Shown in pieces: positions 14,992-24,737 of a stretch of 32,435 bases of DNA. A program made the translations under genes and the position numbers. The stretch is from an uncultured Chloroflexota bacterium. GTDB lineage: Bacteria; Chloroflexota; Anaerolineae; Aggregatilineales; Phototrophicaceae. Under the pieces are notes generated by a model, which was not told the origin of the DNA, ran no database searches, and was given only the letters and a program-made list of their open reading frames with translations. How positions within the stretch are numbered: position 1 is the first letter of the stretch; the number at the start of each line of letters is the position of its first letter. Where the stretch lies: assembly GCA_937870805.1 (NCBI GenBank), contig CALMZT010000806.1, forward strand, positions 1-32,435, written 5' to 3'.

Positions 14992-15924
14992 ATGCCGTTG
15001 CTTAAAGCTGAAGCCGATAAGCTGTCCAACAACGAACTGGTTGCTGGCGTTATCGAAGAAATTATCGAAAAAGACGACCTGTTCTCCGTGCTGCCTTTTA
15101 TGCGCGTGAACAGCAAGGCTTATGTCTATAACCGTGAAGACGAAGGTGCGCAGAACAACATCACCGCAGGCGCTGGTATGCCCGCGTTCGTTGATCCTAA
15201 CGACACCATCACCGAAGGCGCCGTGCCTTTCGTTGAAGTTATTGCCAAGCTGCGCATTCTGGCTGGCGATGTTGATGTAGATAAGTTTCTGCAAGAAACT
15301 GAGTCTGACACGAACAGCCAGCTTTCTGTGCAGATCGCAAAGAAAGCCAAGGCGGTCGGTCGGATGTACCACAGAACGCTAGCTACTGGTGATGCCACCG
15401 CAAACCCCAAGTCGTTCGATGGTATCAGCAAGCTGGTTTCTACCGGCCAAACCCTTCTTGCTGGCACTAACGGTGCTGCATTGACTCTGTCCATGCTGGA
15501 TCAGTTGCTTGACCAAGTGCCTAATGGTGCCGACGCTCTGGTGATGCGTCGCGGAACGCTGCGTGCTTTCCGTAACCTGCTGCGTGTTGCTGGGGGCACT
15601 ACTGCTTCCGAGTACATGATGGAAGCCTTCGGTAAACCGATGCTGACGCATAACGGCGTGCCCATTCTGGTAAACGACCACCTGCCCAGCAACGAAGTTG
15701 TGGGTTCGTCTGGCGCGGTTTGCGCTTCGGTTTACGCGGTTCGCTTGAACGAAGCTGACGGTATGCATGGCCTGTACGGCGGTGCAGAGGCAGGCATTCG
15801 TATCGAGAACGTGGGCACCGTGCAGAACAAGGATGCTGATCGCATTCGTGTGAAGTGGTACTGCGGCCTTGCTCTGAAGAGCACCAAGTCTATCGCTCGC
15901 TTGAGTGGCGTTACCAACGTCTAA
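14992..15924 (+). CDS. major capsid protein
   Basis: 310-aa phage capsid-like protein after the scaffold; strong RBS aaggag. Confidence 0.85.
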   Translation: MPLLKAEADKLSNNELVAGVIEEIIEKDDLFSVLPFMRVNSKAYVYNREDEGAQNNITAGAGMPAFVDPNDTITEGAVPFVEVIAKLRILAGDVDVDKFLQETESDTNSQLSVQIAKKAKAVGRMYHRTLATGDATANPKSFDGISKLVSTGQTLLAGTNGAALTLSMLDQLLDQVPNGADALVMRRGTLRAFRNLLRVAGGTTASEYMMEAFGKPMLTHNGVPILVNDHLPSNEVVGSSGAVCASVYAVRLNEADGMHGLYGGAEAGIRIENVGTVQNKDADRIRVKWYCGLALKSTKSIARLSGVTNV

Positions 15925-15933
15925 TAGCTAAAA

Positions 15934-15951
15934 TAAGTCACGAGTGATATA
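15934..15951 (+). promoter_or_regulatory. Dyad motif copy TAAGTCACGAGTGATATA
   Basis: Matches consensus; between MCP stop and a terminator. Confidence 0.55.
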
Positions 15952-15955
15952 TACT

Positions 15956-15982
15956 AAGGGCACGGGCGACCGTGCCCTTTTT
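15956..15982 (+). terminator. Rho-independent terminator (aagggcacgg-gcga-ccgtgccctt-ttt)
   Basis: 10-bp perfect stem, 4-nt loop, T-tract, just after MCP. Confidence 0.9.
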
Positions 15983-15996
15983 CACAGGAGCAGCAA

Positions 15997-16506
15997 ATGA
16001 AGATTCGATTGATAGACGACGGCTATACGCAATTTACCGGACTATTTGGTACGGTCGAATTCAAGGATGGCGTATCGGTTGGTGAAGTGGCAGCGCGCGA
16101 CGCGCGGCAGTTGGCGGCAGTGCTTGGCGTTGCCGTGGTCGGCGGCGATACCGATCTTAGCGCCTCCGCAGAATTTCAGGCAGCAAAAGATGTACCGGCA
16201 AGCACTACCAATCTACCTACGCTTGCTGAGCTGATCGAGCGCGGTGAGATAGAAGTCGAGGCTGCCCCCACTAAGCAAGAGGTCACGGTTCCGCCCGTGT
16301 ATACCCGAGAGGATTTGGAGAAGATCGCAGATAAGGGCGGAATTGCTGCATTGCGTGCCATCGGTGACCCATTGGGGGCTCGTGCAAATAGCATTGCGAA
16401 CCTGATTGTGGCGATTATGAAGGCCCTTGCGCCGCCCGAGCCGGAAGCTGCACCCCTCGAAGAAGGGCAGCCTGACTCCACCAAAGCCGACGCGACCCCG
16501 GAGTAA
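15997..16506 (+). CDS. hypothetical virion-region protein (169 aa)
   Basis: ORF with RBS caggag in the head module. Confidence 0.7.
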   Translation: MKIRLIDDGYTQFTGLFGTVEFKDGVSVGEVAARDARQLAAVLGVAVVGGDTDLSASAEFQAAKDVPASTTNLPTLAELIERGEIEVEAAPTKQEVTVPPVYTREDLEKIADKGGIAALRAIGDPLGARANSIANLIVAIMKALAPPEPEAAPLEEGQPDSTKADATPE

Positions 16507-16510
16507 TTGA

Positions 16511-17308
16511 ATGCAAGCCATTCTGGGTGGACAGGCGGCAACTTGGGTCATCCCCCTTGAAAGTGAAGGGGGCGTACAACTGTCCGCTACGGGGATACAG
16601 TACCGCGTAACAAAGCAGGACGGCACGGAGCTGCTTGCAAAAACACCCTTGGTGGGCTATGTGGCGGGAGACGTTACTGCGACTGTCACCGTCAGCGCAT
16701 TGGTCAACACGCTTGCCAATGCGACCGCTGGTAGGGAGCTCAGAATGATCGAGCTCTTTGTCACCACTGCCGACGGAATTGTCAAAGTGGAATATAGCTA
16801 TGTCATCGAAGCTGAGGCGCTGTTGGCAGTGGGCGTGAACTCGTTTCAAAGCTACGGATCAGCGCTGATGACTGCGTATGAGTTGCCTAATGTCGAAGGC
16901 TGGAATCAGGCAGTCAAGCTGAACCGCGTCAATGCATTGATCGCGGCGTGGCGAAACATCGGCAAGCTTCATCTTCAGGATAGTGTTGTCACTGCAATGA
17001 ACCGTCTGGGCGCTTCGCAATTGATGCCTAACGAAAACGTTACCGCAATGACTGCCGACGAGTATTCGACCTTAAGTCTGGAGATGCGCAATGCGTTATC
17101 GCGCGCGCAAATTCTGGAAGCGGATTTCTTGCTGGGCGGGGATGAGGTTGGCGACATACGACGCTCGGGCATTATGTCTGCCACGGTGGGCGAATCGTCT
17201 CAGTTTTTTCGTCCTGCAAAGCCGCTTGAAGCAGCAGTGTGCAAGCGAGCCATGCGGGAGCTCTCGGCGTATATTCTTTCGCCCAGACGGGCTTTGGCGC
17301 GCAACTAG
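16511..17308 (+). CDS. hypothetical head/connector-region protein (265 aa)
   Basis: Long ORF in syntenic position between MCP and tail genes. Confidence 0.7.
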   Translation: MQAILGGQAATWVIPLESEGGVQLSATGIQYRVTKQDGTELLAKTPLVGYVAGDVTATVTVSALVNTLANATAGRELRMIELFVTTADGIVKVEYSYVIEAEALLAVGVNSFQSYGSALMTAYELPNVEGWNQAVKLNRVNALIAAWRNIGKLHLQDSVVTAMNRLGASQLMPNENVTAMTADEYSTLSLEMRNALSRAQILEADFLLGGDEVGDIRRSGIMSATVGESSQFFRPAKPLEAAVCKRAMRELSAYILSPRRALARN

Positions 17309-17310
17309 TC

Positions 17311-18054
17311 ATGCTTGATCATGCCAAGTTAGATGCTGCGGCTGAGCTCGTTACCAGTAATTATCAATTAATGCTGGGCGCGATGTCGGGGAGTCTGGCG
17401 CAGGTTCTTGACGCGCCCGACCCCACATCTCAGGCGGCAAAGACGCGCTTGCGTCTGGCGCTGGCTATGAATCAGCTGTCATTTGTGAGAAATGCGCAAT
17501 CTGAGTTTGGGCCACTAGTCAGTTTCACTGAAGAGTTTATGGCAAACGGTGTTGCAGATGCAAAGGGCGACATTAGCGGTCCGCTTGACCCGTCCCTTGT
17601 GCAGCACGTCTCAGACATATTGGAATCACTACAGGGCACCTTGCAGCTTTGGGCGTCGCGCGACTCCCAGACAGTTGAGCGTGAGCTGCGCAAGGTAGCG
17701 CTACAGGTCGATTTGTTGCGAGCCAGCGGGTCAAGCTACGCAGGCGCGCTCATCAAGGCAAAATTTGGCAAGGTTCGCAATCTGAATCTGGTTCAAGTGG
17801 ACAGCATTGGGCGCAAGCGCGTTTCCTCCGAGTTTGTGCGCTCGCTGGTTAGGTGGCATTTTGTGACCACTTATGCGGATTCGTTTCTATTTACGCACGT
17901 AAAGAATGGATACGACCTCGCGAAGGTGGTGTACCAGAATGGCAAAGTAGAAGAGGTCTTTTCGATCACTGGCGAAACCCCCGGCTACGTGACCTACGCC
18001 GAAATTGAGCGGGCATTTCATCCCAATACCACAGCAAGTCTGGAGACGGCGTAA
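17311..18054 (+). CDS. hypothetical head/connector-region protein
   Basis: ATG 17311 follows the upstream stop; track start at 17239 overlaps the upstream gene. Confidence 0.65.
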   Translation: MLDHAKLDAAAELVTSNYQLMLGAMSGSLAQVLDAPDPTSQAAKTRLRLALAMNQLSFVRNAQSEFGPLVSFTEEFMANGVADAKGDISGPLDPSLVQHVSDILESLQGTLQLWASRDSQTVERELRKVALQVDLLRASGSSYAGALIKAKFGKVRNLNLVQVDSIGRKRVSSEFVRSLVRWHFVTTYADSFLFTHVKNGYDLAKVVYQNGKVEEVFSITGETPGYVTYAEIERAFHPNTTASLETA

Positions 18055-18395
18055 TGGTCATTTTTGGCGTCAAATGCAAAGTCGTCAAGATGTCTGGGCG
18101 CGACGTTTATGGGCAAGAAATTCGCGGATCGGTTACGAACGAAAAATGTGCCGTCGTCAAGCTGAAGCAGACAAGTCAGCACACGACCGTTCGAGTAGAC
18201 AGCGGTGCGACCAGGGCTGGGGCAGACGAGTTGGCGTCAAGCGTGGTGCTCTTAATGCCCCTAAGCACAAAGGCACTTGTTGATGACATGATCGAAATGG
18301 CAACTGGTGAAAAGCTGCGAGTTATCTCCAAGCGTCTTCGCTATACCGTTTTGGGCAAACTCGACCACTACGAAATAGGTTGCGAAACCGACTGA
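18054..18395 (+). CDS. hypothetical head-tail connector candidate (113 aa)
   Basis: Size and position. Confidence 0.6.
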   Translation: MVIFGVKCKVVKMSGRDVYGQEIRGSVTNEKCAVVKLKQTSQHTTVRVDSGATRAGADELASSVVLLMPLSTKALVDDMIEMATGEKLRVISKRLRYTVLGKLDHYEIGCETD

Positions 18396-18847
18396 TGCGC
18401 GGGTCTACGGTCAAGTGCGATGTTGGCGGAATACAGGCGGCGATTCGTCAGGTGGGCGACCGCGCTGTTAAAGGCGTCTCTGGGGTCATGCGGGACTTCG
18501 GTGAAATTATCGCGCATCAGGCAGAAATGAATGCGCCGCGAGACACCGGGGCGCTCGAAGACGCGATACAGGTGAAGATGGATCGCGACAGTAACGGGCG
18601 CTTGGTGGTGAAGATTTACGTGAGTCGGACGGCAATGAACGAAGGTGGCTATCGCGTTGCCGACTATGCGTATCAAATGGAAACGGGGCTCGCTCCCTTT
18701 GGTACAGGCGAGTACCAAGCAGGGCAGGGCACCGTCGCGAAGGGGCCGCAAGCCGGTGGTCGGTATCTGGAGCGGGCGGTACAACAGCATAGACAGGAGC
18801 TGCTACAGCGTGTAGCGCGCATTGTTAGAAAGGCGGTTGGTCGATGA
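18395..18847 (+). CDS. HK97 gp10-like tail completion protein
   Basis: IAHQAEMNAPRDTGALEDAIQVK...YAYQMETGLAPFGTG pattern; ATG 18395 overlaps the upstream stop. Confidence 0.7.
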   Translation: MRGSTVKCDVGGIQAAIRQVGDRAVKGVSGVMRDFGEIIAHQAEMNAPRDTGALEDAIQVKMDRDSNGRLVVKIYVSRTAMNEGGYRVADYAYQMETGLAPFGTGEYQAGQGTVAKGPQAGGRYLERAVQQHRQELLQRVARIVRKAVGR

Positions 18848-19227
18848 ATCTGGAAAGCGTAGCAGAGAGGCTAGAGTTGGATGGCGTGGGTTGGCGCGGT
18901 AGTGACATTTTCGTAAGCCATCTGCCTACCGAGGTCGAGCGCGGAATCTTGCTTCGGCATTCGTATACTGGAACGCCAATTGATCCCGAGTTGCCCGGTT
19001 ATCGCAACACGCGGTTTAGCGTAGCCACTCGGGCAAAGACGTATAAAGAAGGCGTTGATTTGATGTGGGCCGTCATCAATTCGATCACGGTGGCACGAGT
19101 GCAAATGACAAATATGGACGTGAAGCTCATTCGTGCGCGCACTGAGCCTATTCCGTTCCCTATGTCACCGGCTGGAATGTTCGAGTTTCTGGTGATTTTC
19201 GAGGCAGTTTATGTTATAGTCGGGTAA
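18844..19227 (+). CDS. tail terminator-like protein
   Basis: Size and position immediately before the major tail protein. Confidence 0.55.
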   Translation: MNLESVAERLELDGVGWRGSDIFVSHLPTEVERGILLRHSYTGTPIDPELPGYRNTRFSVATRAKTYKEGVDLMWAVINSITVARVQMTNMDVKLIRARTEPIPFPMSPAGMFEFLVIFEAVYVIVG

Positions 19228-19242
19228 GTCACTCATGACTTA
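19225..19242 (+). promoter_or_regulatory. Dyad motif copy TAAGTCACTCATGACTTA
   Basis: Followed by TATTAT at 19241-19246; upstream of major tail protein; overlaps upstream stop codon. Confidence 0.55.
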
Positions 19243-19268
19243 TTATCCCCTTTGCAAAGGAGCTTTAA

Positions 19269-20153
19269 ATGGCAAGTAATACCCGTAATGTGAAGCTTGG
19301 CGTGTGCCAGGTCTTCTTGAAAGGTCAAGACCTCGGCTACACCAAAGGTGGTGTTGAAGTGTCCGTGACTACCGAAACGCACGAAGTAAACATCGACCAG
19401 TTTGGCAAAACTGCGATTAATCAGCTCATTATGGGTCGCGATTTAAAAGTTAAGGTTCCGATGGCCGAAACCACGCTTGAAAATCTCGTGCTGACCATGC
19501 CGGGCACTACGCTAGTGGAGACTGGCGGAACGGCTGCTACTGGCACGATCACTATTGCCACCAACCCCGCGACCTCTGACACTATCATCGTCAATGGCAC
19601 CACTGTTACTTTCAAGACGACTACCGCCGACGCGACTAAAAATGAAGTTTTGATTGGCGCGACCGCATCTGACACCGCTGCGAACTTAAATAAGTTCCTG
19701 AACGAATCGAACGACCCCGGTATCGCCGCTGCCACCTATACGGTAGCGGCTGCTGTTGTGTCTGTGAAGTACGGTAACGTGACGATCTATGGCACTACCG
19801 GCATGAAGTCTACCGAAGGCAATGCGTTTACGCTTGCAACTGGTACTGCGGGCGTCAAAGTTACAGTGAGTGGCGCAACCCTGTCTGGTGGCGCTAATTC
19901 GACCGGCAAAATGCTGACTGCGGAAACCGGCGTTGGTCTTGAACTGCTGTCGCGTGCTCGCGAGTTGCGTCTGCATCCTGTTGACAAAGTGGCGTCCGAC
20001 CTCAGCGAAGACTTTATCGTTCCCCTGGCTGGCACTGCGGGCGCACTGAGCTTTGCTTACAAGGTAGATGACGAGCGCGTTTATAACGTCGAATTTACCG
20101 GCTATCCGGACCCCGTCACCAAGCGTTTGTTCACCGTAGGCGGTCGCGCATAA
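19269..20153 (+). CDS. major tail protein with an inserted beta-rich domain
   Basis: Position before G/T chaperones; strong RBS; insertion at about residues 91-210. Confidence 0.8.
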   Translation: MASNTRNVKLGVCQVFLKGQDLGYTKGGVEVSVTTETHEVNIDQFGKTAINQLIMGRDLKVKVPMAETTLENLVLTMPGTTLVETGGTAATGTITIATNPATSDTIIVNGTTVTFKTTTADATKNEVLIGATASDTAANLNKFLNESNDPGIAAATYTVAAAVVSVKYGNVTIYGTTGMKSTEGNAFTLATGTAGVKVTVSGATLSGGANSTGKMLTAETGVGLELLSRARELRLHPVDKVASDLSEDFIVPLAGTAGALSFAYKVDDERVYNVEFTGYPDPVTKRLFTVGGRA

Positions 20154-20171
20154 TAAGTCACCAATGAGCTA
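20154..20171 (+). promoter_or_regulatory. Dyad motif copy TAAGTCACCAATGAGCTA
   Basis: Matches consensus; follows MTP stop. Confidence 0.5.
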
Positions 20172-20215
20172 ACTTGCAGATTCATCTGCTCGTTAGCCGC
20201 AACAAGGAGCAACAT

Positions 20216-20563
20216 ATGAAAACCTTAAACCTGGACGCTCTCGCAAAATCCAACCGCACCCTAACGCTGAATGGCAAAACCCATAACGTGTTGGAAATGA
20301 CGGTCGAGAACTTCATTGAAACGACAAAGGCCGCTGACGAGCTGGGCGAAGATGCATCGGCACCTGTGCAGATGGAGGCCACGATCAAGATGATTTCCCG
20401 CTCGGTTCCATCGGTCGAGCCCGCAGAGCTGCGCAAGCTGACGTTGGAACAGCTCACCACTATTATCAAGTATGTGCGTGGCGACTTTGATAATGCTGAT
20501 GATGGTGTGCCCGCAAGCGAATCTCCGACTGAAGGTGAGCCGGGAAAGCCGCAAACCCCGTAA
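20216..20563 (+). CDS. tail assembly chaperone (lambda gpG analogue)
   Basis: Size, position, and 3' slippery sequence; ATG 20216 with aaggag RBS. Confidence 0.8.
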   Translation: MKTLNLDALAKSNRTLTLNGKTHNVLEMTVENFIETTKAADELGEDASAPVQMEATIKMISRSVPSVEPAELRKLTLEQLTTIIKYVRGDFDNADDGVPASESPTEGEPGKPQTP

Positions 20564-20877
20564 AGTCGATTGATTTTGGCTATGTGTTCTGTAGAGTCTG
20601 TCACCACTATTCGGTGAGCTATCGGGAGGCCATGAGCCTCCCGATTCGCGCATTCTGGCTGATGAACTCAAATATAGGCAGGCTACTCGCAGAACGCGAT
20701 TTACGGGGTCTGAGCCTTGCCACTGCGGCCCAAAGCGGCGAGGGCACACAAGAGATAAGACAGCACCTTGTTATTGAAATGGGCGATGTGGGTAAGTGCG
20801 AGAATGACGATGCGCTGACCGCCAAGCGCGACCAGCAGGGGGTTGATGAACTGAAATCGCTTTCAGCGTTAATGTAA
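20216..20877 (+). CDS. tail assembly chaperone G-T fusion via -1 programmed frameshift
   Basis: GGGAAAG at 20542-20548 in register X XXY YYZ; -1 frame open from 20539 to 20877. Confidence 0.85.
20542..20548 (+). other. Slippery heptamer GGGAAAG (-1 programmed ribosomal frameshift)
   Basis: Zero frame ..G GGA AAG; identical to the lambda G/T slippery sequence. Confidence 0.88.
20621..20645 (+). other. Hairpin atcgggaggc-catga-gcctcccgat
   Basis: 10-bp perfect stem with 5-nt loop inside the T reading frame, about 70 nt after the slippery site. Confidence 0.6.
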
Positions 20878-20892
20878 GTCACGATTGAAGTA
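20875..20892 (+). promoter_or_regulatory. Dyad motif copy TAAGTCACGATTGAAGTA
   Basis: Upstream of tape measure; overlaps T stop codon. Confidence 0.5.
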
Positions 20893-20906
20893 TTGAAAGG
20901 CGGCGT

Positions 20907-23900
20907 ATGAGCACTGAAGGCGTAATTTCGATTGACCTCCGGCTGGAGAATGGGCAGTTCACTGCCACAGTCGCAAACACCGGACAAGTGTTGCGCAGAC
21001 TGCAATCGGACCTTACGCGTACAGCCGACGCAGCGAATAGTACGTCGCGCCACTTCAACTCATTCTCGGGGCACTTCAGAAGCTTCATGACGACAGTGGC
21101 GGCGACGCGTTTCGCCCTGCTGGATATTCACCAAGTATTTTTGGCATTGCCTGCCGCATTCGTAAAGTCTTCGGGCGAAATCGAGCGCATGACGATGCTG
21201 ATGACAGGGCTAAGCAAACAGTCCGACGAGCTGAAACGGAAGCAGGAGGGAATTGCTGACACTAAATTTGTATTTAGTCTGGCACAAAACGCACCGTTCG
21301 AAGTTGCGGCGCTGAGCGATTCATTCGTAAAGTTAAAGGTTGCGGGACTTGATCCGACGAACGGCTCACTCAAGACGCTTGTTGACTCCATCGCTAAGTT
21401 TGGAGGCACTTCGGAGCAGCTTAAGCGAGCATCCGTAGCAATTCAACAGATGACGGGCAAGGGCGTCATCTCGATGGAAGAGTTGAGACAGCAGCTTGGC
21501 GAAGCAGTCCCGTCAGCTATGCAGGCGATGGCTACAGGCACGGGTCTGTCGATGGCGGAACTGGTCGATAAGATATCAAAGGGCACAGTCGAGGCGAAGT
21601 CTGCACTTGAGCGCATGTTCGCCGTTTTAAAGGTAGAAAACGACGGCGCTGCACTCAAGATGATGGATTCCTGGGTTGGTCAGCTCGCGGTACTGAAGAC
21701 CAACTGGACGCTATTTAGCAATGAAGTCGGAACGAGCGGCGGATTTTTCAAGGAAATGAAAGTTCAGCTTGAGCAGCTGAATGCTGAATTCTCCAAACCC
21801 AACATGCGGATATTCGCTCACGACCTTTCAGCTGGTCTTGCGGCAACGGTTAGGGGCATCGCAGACCTCGCATCGTTCGTCAGAAAATATTCTGATGAAA
21901 TAGCGCTTGCCGGAAAGGTGATGCTGACCATTTGGGCAGGCGGCAAGATCGTCAGCGCAATCGGCGGTGTAAGCAACGCGATGCGCGGTTTCTTTGCCAT
22001 GTATATCGGCGGGAGGGCGGCGTCTGCGGCGGCAGATAGGGCAAGCTTGGGCGGCATCCGGGGCATTATCGCAGCCGAAAGAGAGAAGGCCGCTGCGCTA
22101 ACCGCGAATGCGGCGCAGGAGCTCAGTGTGAAGCGCGCGGCGGTTCTTGCAAACGGCATTGAGAACCAGAAGAAAATCGTCGCTGACCGCGCAGCGGCAG
22201 CTGCGGAAATAGCTGCCGGAAAGGCAAAAAATGCCGCATTGCTTGCCGACGCTGCAAGATACTGGGCGCAGCACGATGCCGCCGACAAGGTTGCAACCAC
22301 ACGTCGCCTCGCGAATGGCCGCTTTGCGACTGCTGCTGAAATAGCGAACGCGAAGGCGCTGAAAGTAACCTACGCAGAGAATGCAAACGCGGCAGAGATT
22401 GCCGCCGCGAAAATCAGAAGAACTTACGCAAGTCTGAGCGCATCGCACACGGCGATGATGGCGCAAATGCGTGCAAATACAATCCAAACAACTGCGGAGT
22501 TATCAAAGCTCGGCACCACCACGGTCGCAACGGCGTCTAAGATTGGTATTCTAAGGGGTGCGGTCAGCCTGCTTGGCGGCCCCATTGGCATTATCACAAC
22601 CCTGCTTACTGCTGGGGTGTTTGCATGGATGGAATGGGGGAATGCCGCGAAGAAGGCAGCGGACAAGGCAAATGATGCCTTGGCGAGAACCAAAGCGGGC
22701 TATAACGATCTTGCAGACGTTCAAACGCAGGTAGATCAAATTGCCGCCAATGATAGGTTGATTGCTCAGAAAAAAGCCGATTTGTCACGCGTGCGGACGG
22801 ACGAGGTAGGCGCGACTGTCGCTGAGAGAATTAAGAAGGAAATTGCCGCACTCGAAGCGAAGCAGAAAGACTTTCGCGCGAATCTCGGAAAGGCGCGGAT
22901 TCAGGGCATTGAAGGCTCGATACAGGATTCCGTTTCGGCGGTTGCGCGTGAGTCCGAGCGATTGATCGCTGAGAGAAAAGCGAAGGTCAATACCGAAATC
23001 GTAAAAGAGCGCGAGCTTCTTGATAAGAAGTTTGCCGCCAAAGAAATTGATGCGAAGAAGTACGCTAAGGCCACCAGTGAGCTAGCAAGAAGGCAGGGCG
23101 AGAGTGACGCTAAGGCCGAGGCGGCAGTGTATGCGCAGAAGTGGAATAATGCCCGCGTTGCCATGCAGAAAATGGAGCAGGCAAACGCCCCCAACTTCAA
23201 GAAATCAGCCCTCTATCTTGGCTACGAGCGACAACTGGCGGAAATGGAAACCAAGCGCAAGGCTGCGCTGGAGGGGCTTTCGTCTGCGAGCAAGATCGGC
23301 ACAGAGCCCGATTATAACGTCAAGCAAGGAAAGGGTGGAGGTAAGACGGGCTCTACTGGCAAGGTAAAGGAGCTCAGTGAATACGAGAGGCTGATGAATG
23401 CCCTTCAACAGCGTATCGCCGGTGTAAATGCGGAACTCGACAAAGAAGGCTCTGGGACGCTTGCCAAGCTGCTTGAGGGCTATGAGCAGAAACGAGCCAA
23501 CGGGCTTATATCGGACAAGCAGCTTGCCAATTTAAAAGAGGCATCGATGTCTCTGCGCTCGGGCATGGAAAACCTGGACGCTGAAAAGGCGCTCGATGGT
23601 GCAAGACAGTACCTGGCGGGACTGAAAGAAGAAGCAGAGGGCGGCTCTTCTGCGCTGGGCAAAATGAAGACCAAGCTTGAAGAACTGCTTAAGGTAACGC
23701 AGGGCGACAAGGCCAAGGGCATGATTCGTGAAGCCCTCAATGCAGCCGATGAGGCAAAGGCAATTGAGGGGGCAAAGGCGCTTACAAAGAGCAAAGAATT
23801 AGCCGACGACTACCGCGCCGCAGCGAGAGAGATTGAGATCGGCATGGTCGATGATCGACGCATTGCGTTACGGATGCGTTATGACCTTGAGGTTGCGGCT

Positions 23901-24707
23901 GCTCAGCGCGAGATTGAGCTGCGTAGAAAGCTGAACCCGTCGAATGTGGCTGGATATGAAGCCGAGGTTGAAGGGTTCGCGGTCAAGCAGCAGGCGATGC
24001 TTGCGAAGCTTGCCCGCGACTCTGAGTCGCCTATGCAAACAATGTTGCGTCAGTGGCAGGACGTTAGCGGCGCGATGGAGCAATCTACTGCGCAGTGGCT
24101 GGATCAGGGCACCGATGCCTTTATTGAATTCGCAGCAACGGGCAAATTTCAGTTTAGGGATTTGACCATCTCGATTCTGAAAGACATTGCCAAAATTCAG
24201 ATGCGTAAGGCGATTGCCGGAATGATGAACATGGCAATCGGGGCGTTGGGCGGCGGTGGAGATTTCGGGGCAGGTGCCGCGACCAGCACCGCAATGGGCT
24301 CGCTTGGAACAAGCGCATTTTCACAGCAATCGATGCAGCTTGCTGGGCAGGTGTTCGCAAACGGCGGCATTATGACCGAATACGGTCCTGCGACCCTGCG
24401 GAAATATGCAATGGGCGGCATTGCCAATAGTCCGCAGATCGCGCTCTATGGAGAGGGCTCGATGGCGGAAGCATTTGTTCCGTTACCTGACGGTCGCAGT
24501 ATTCCCGTCAGCTTTGAAAATGGCGGCAGCGGGGGCACTAATAACGTCATCATCAACATCACGGTAAATAAGGATGGCACAGAGGCGACCGGCGCGAATA
24601 CCAGCGGTGATGATGCCCGCGCATGGAGGCAAATGGCTGACAGGGTGAAGGGCGTGGTTAGACAAGAGCTTGCTGAGCAAACTCGACCTGGCGGTATGAT
24701 ATACTAA
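20907..24707 (+). CDS. tail tape measure protein (1266 aa)
   Basis: Longest tail ORF but J; tape-measure N-terminal pattern (FEVAALSDSFVKLKVAGLDPTNGSLKTLVDSIAKFGG), Ala/Lys-rich coiled coil, lambda-like C-terminus. Confidence 0.92.
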   Translation: MSTEGVISIDLRLENGQFTATVANTGQVLRRLQSDLTRTADAANSTSRHFNSFSGHFRSFMTTVAATRFALLDIHQVFLALPAAFVKSSGEIERMTMLMTGLSKQSDELKRKQEGIADTKFVFSLAQNAPFEVAALSDSFVKLKVAGLDPTNGSLKTLVDSIAKFGGTSEQLKRASVAIQQMTGKGVISMEELRQQLGEAVPSAMQAMATGTGLSMAELVDKISKGTVEAKSALERMFAVLKVENDGAALKMMDSWVGQLAVLKTNWTLFSNEVGTSGGFFKEMKVQLEQLNAEFSKPNMRIFAHDLSAGLAATVRGIADLASFVRKYSDEIALAGKVMLTIWAGGKIVSAIGGVSNAMRGFFAMYIGGRAASAAADRASLGGIRGIIAAEREKAAALTANAAQELSVKRAAVLANGIENQKKIVADRAAAAAEIAAGKAKNAALLADAARYWAQHDAADKVATTRRLANGRFATAAEIANAKALKVTYAENANAAEIAAAKIRRTYASLSASHTAMMAQMRANTIQTTAELSKLGTTTVATASKIGILRGAVSLLGGPIGIITTLLTAGVFAWMEWGNAAKKAADKANDALARTKAGYNDLADVQTQVDQIAANDRLIAQKKADLSRVRTDEVGATVAERIKKEIAALEAKQKDFRANLGKARIQGIEGSIQDSVSAVARESERLIAERKAKVNTEIVKERELLDKKFAAKEIDAKKYAKATSELARRQGESDAKAEAAVYAQKWNNARVAMQKMEQANAPNFKKSALYLGYERQLAEMETKRKAALEGLSSASKIGTEPDYNVKQGKGGGKTGSTGKVKELSEYERLMNALQQRIAGVNAELDKEGSGTLAKLLEGYEQKRANGLISDKQLANLKEASMSLRSGMENLDAEKALDGARQYLAGLKEEAEGGSSALGKMKTKLEELLKVTQGDKAKGMIREALNAADEAKAIEGAKALTKSKELADDYRAAAREIEIGMVDDRRIALRMRYDLEVAAAQREIELRRKLNPSNVAGYEAEVEGFAVKQQAMLAKLARDSESPMQTMLRQWQDVSGAMEQSTAQWLDQGTDAFIEFAATGKFQFRDLTISILKDIAKIQMRKAIAGMMNMAIGALGGGGDFGAGAATSTAMGSLGTSAFSQQSMQLAGQVFANGGIMTEYGPATLRKYAMGGIANSPQIALYGEGSMAEAFVPLPDGRSIPVSFENGGSGGTNNVIINITVNKDGTEATGANTSGDDARAWRQMADRVKGVVRQELAEQTRPGGMIY

Positions 24708-24713
24708 ATAAAA

Positions 24714-24731
24714 TAAGTCACAGGTGACGTA
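24714..24731 (+). promoter_or_regulatory. Dyad motif copy TAAGTCACAGGTGACGTA
   Basis: Between tape measure and M-like gene. Confidence 0.55.
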
Positions 24732-24737
24732 CTTATC

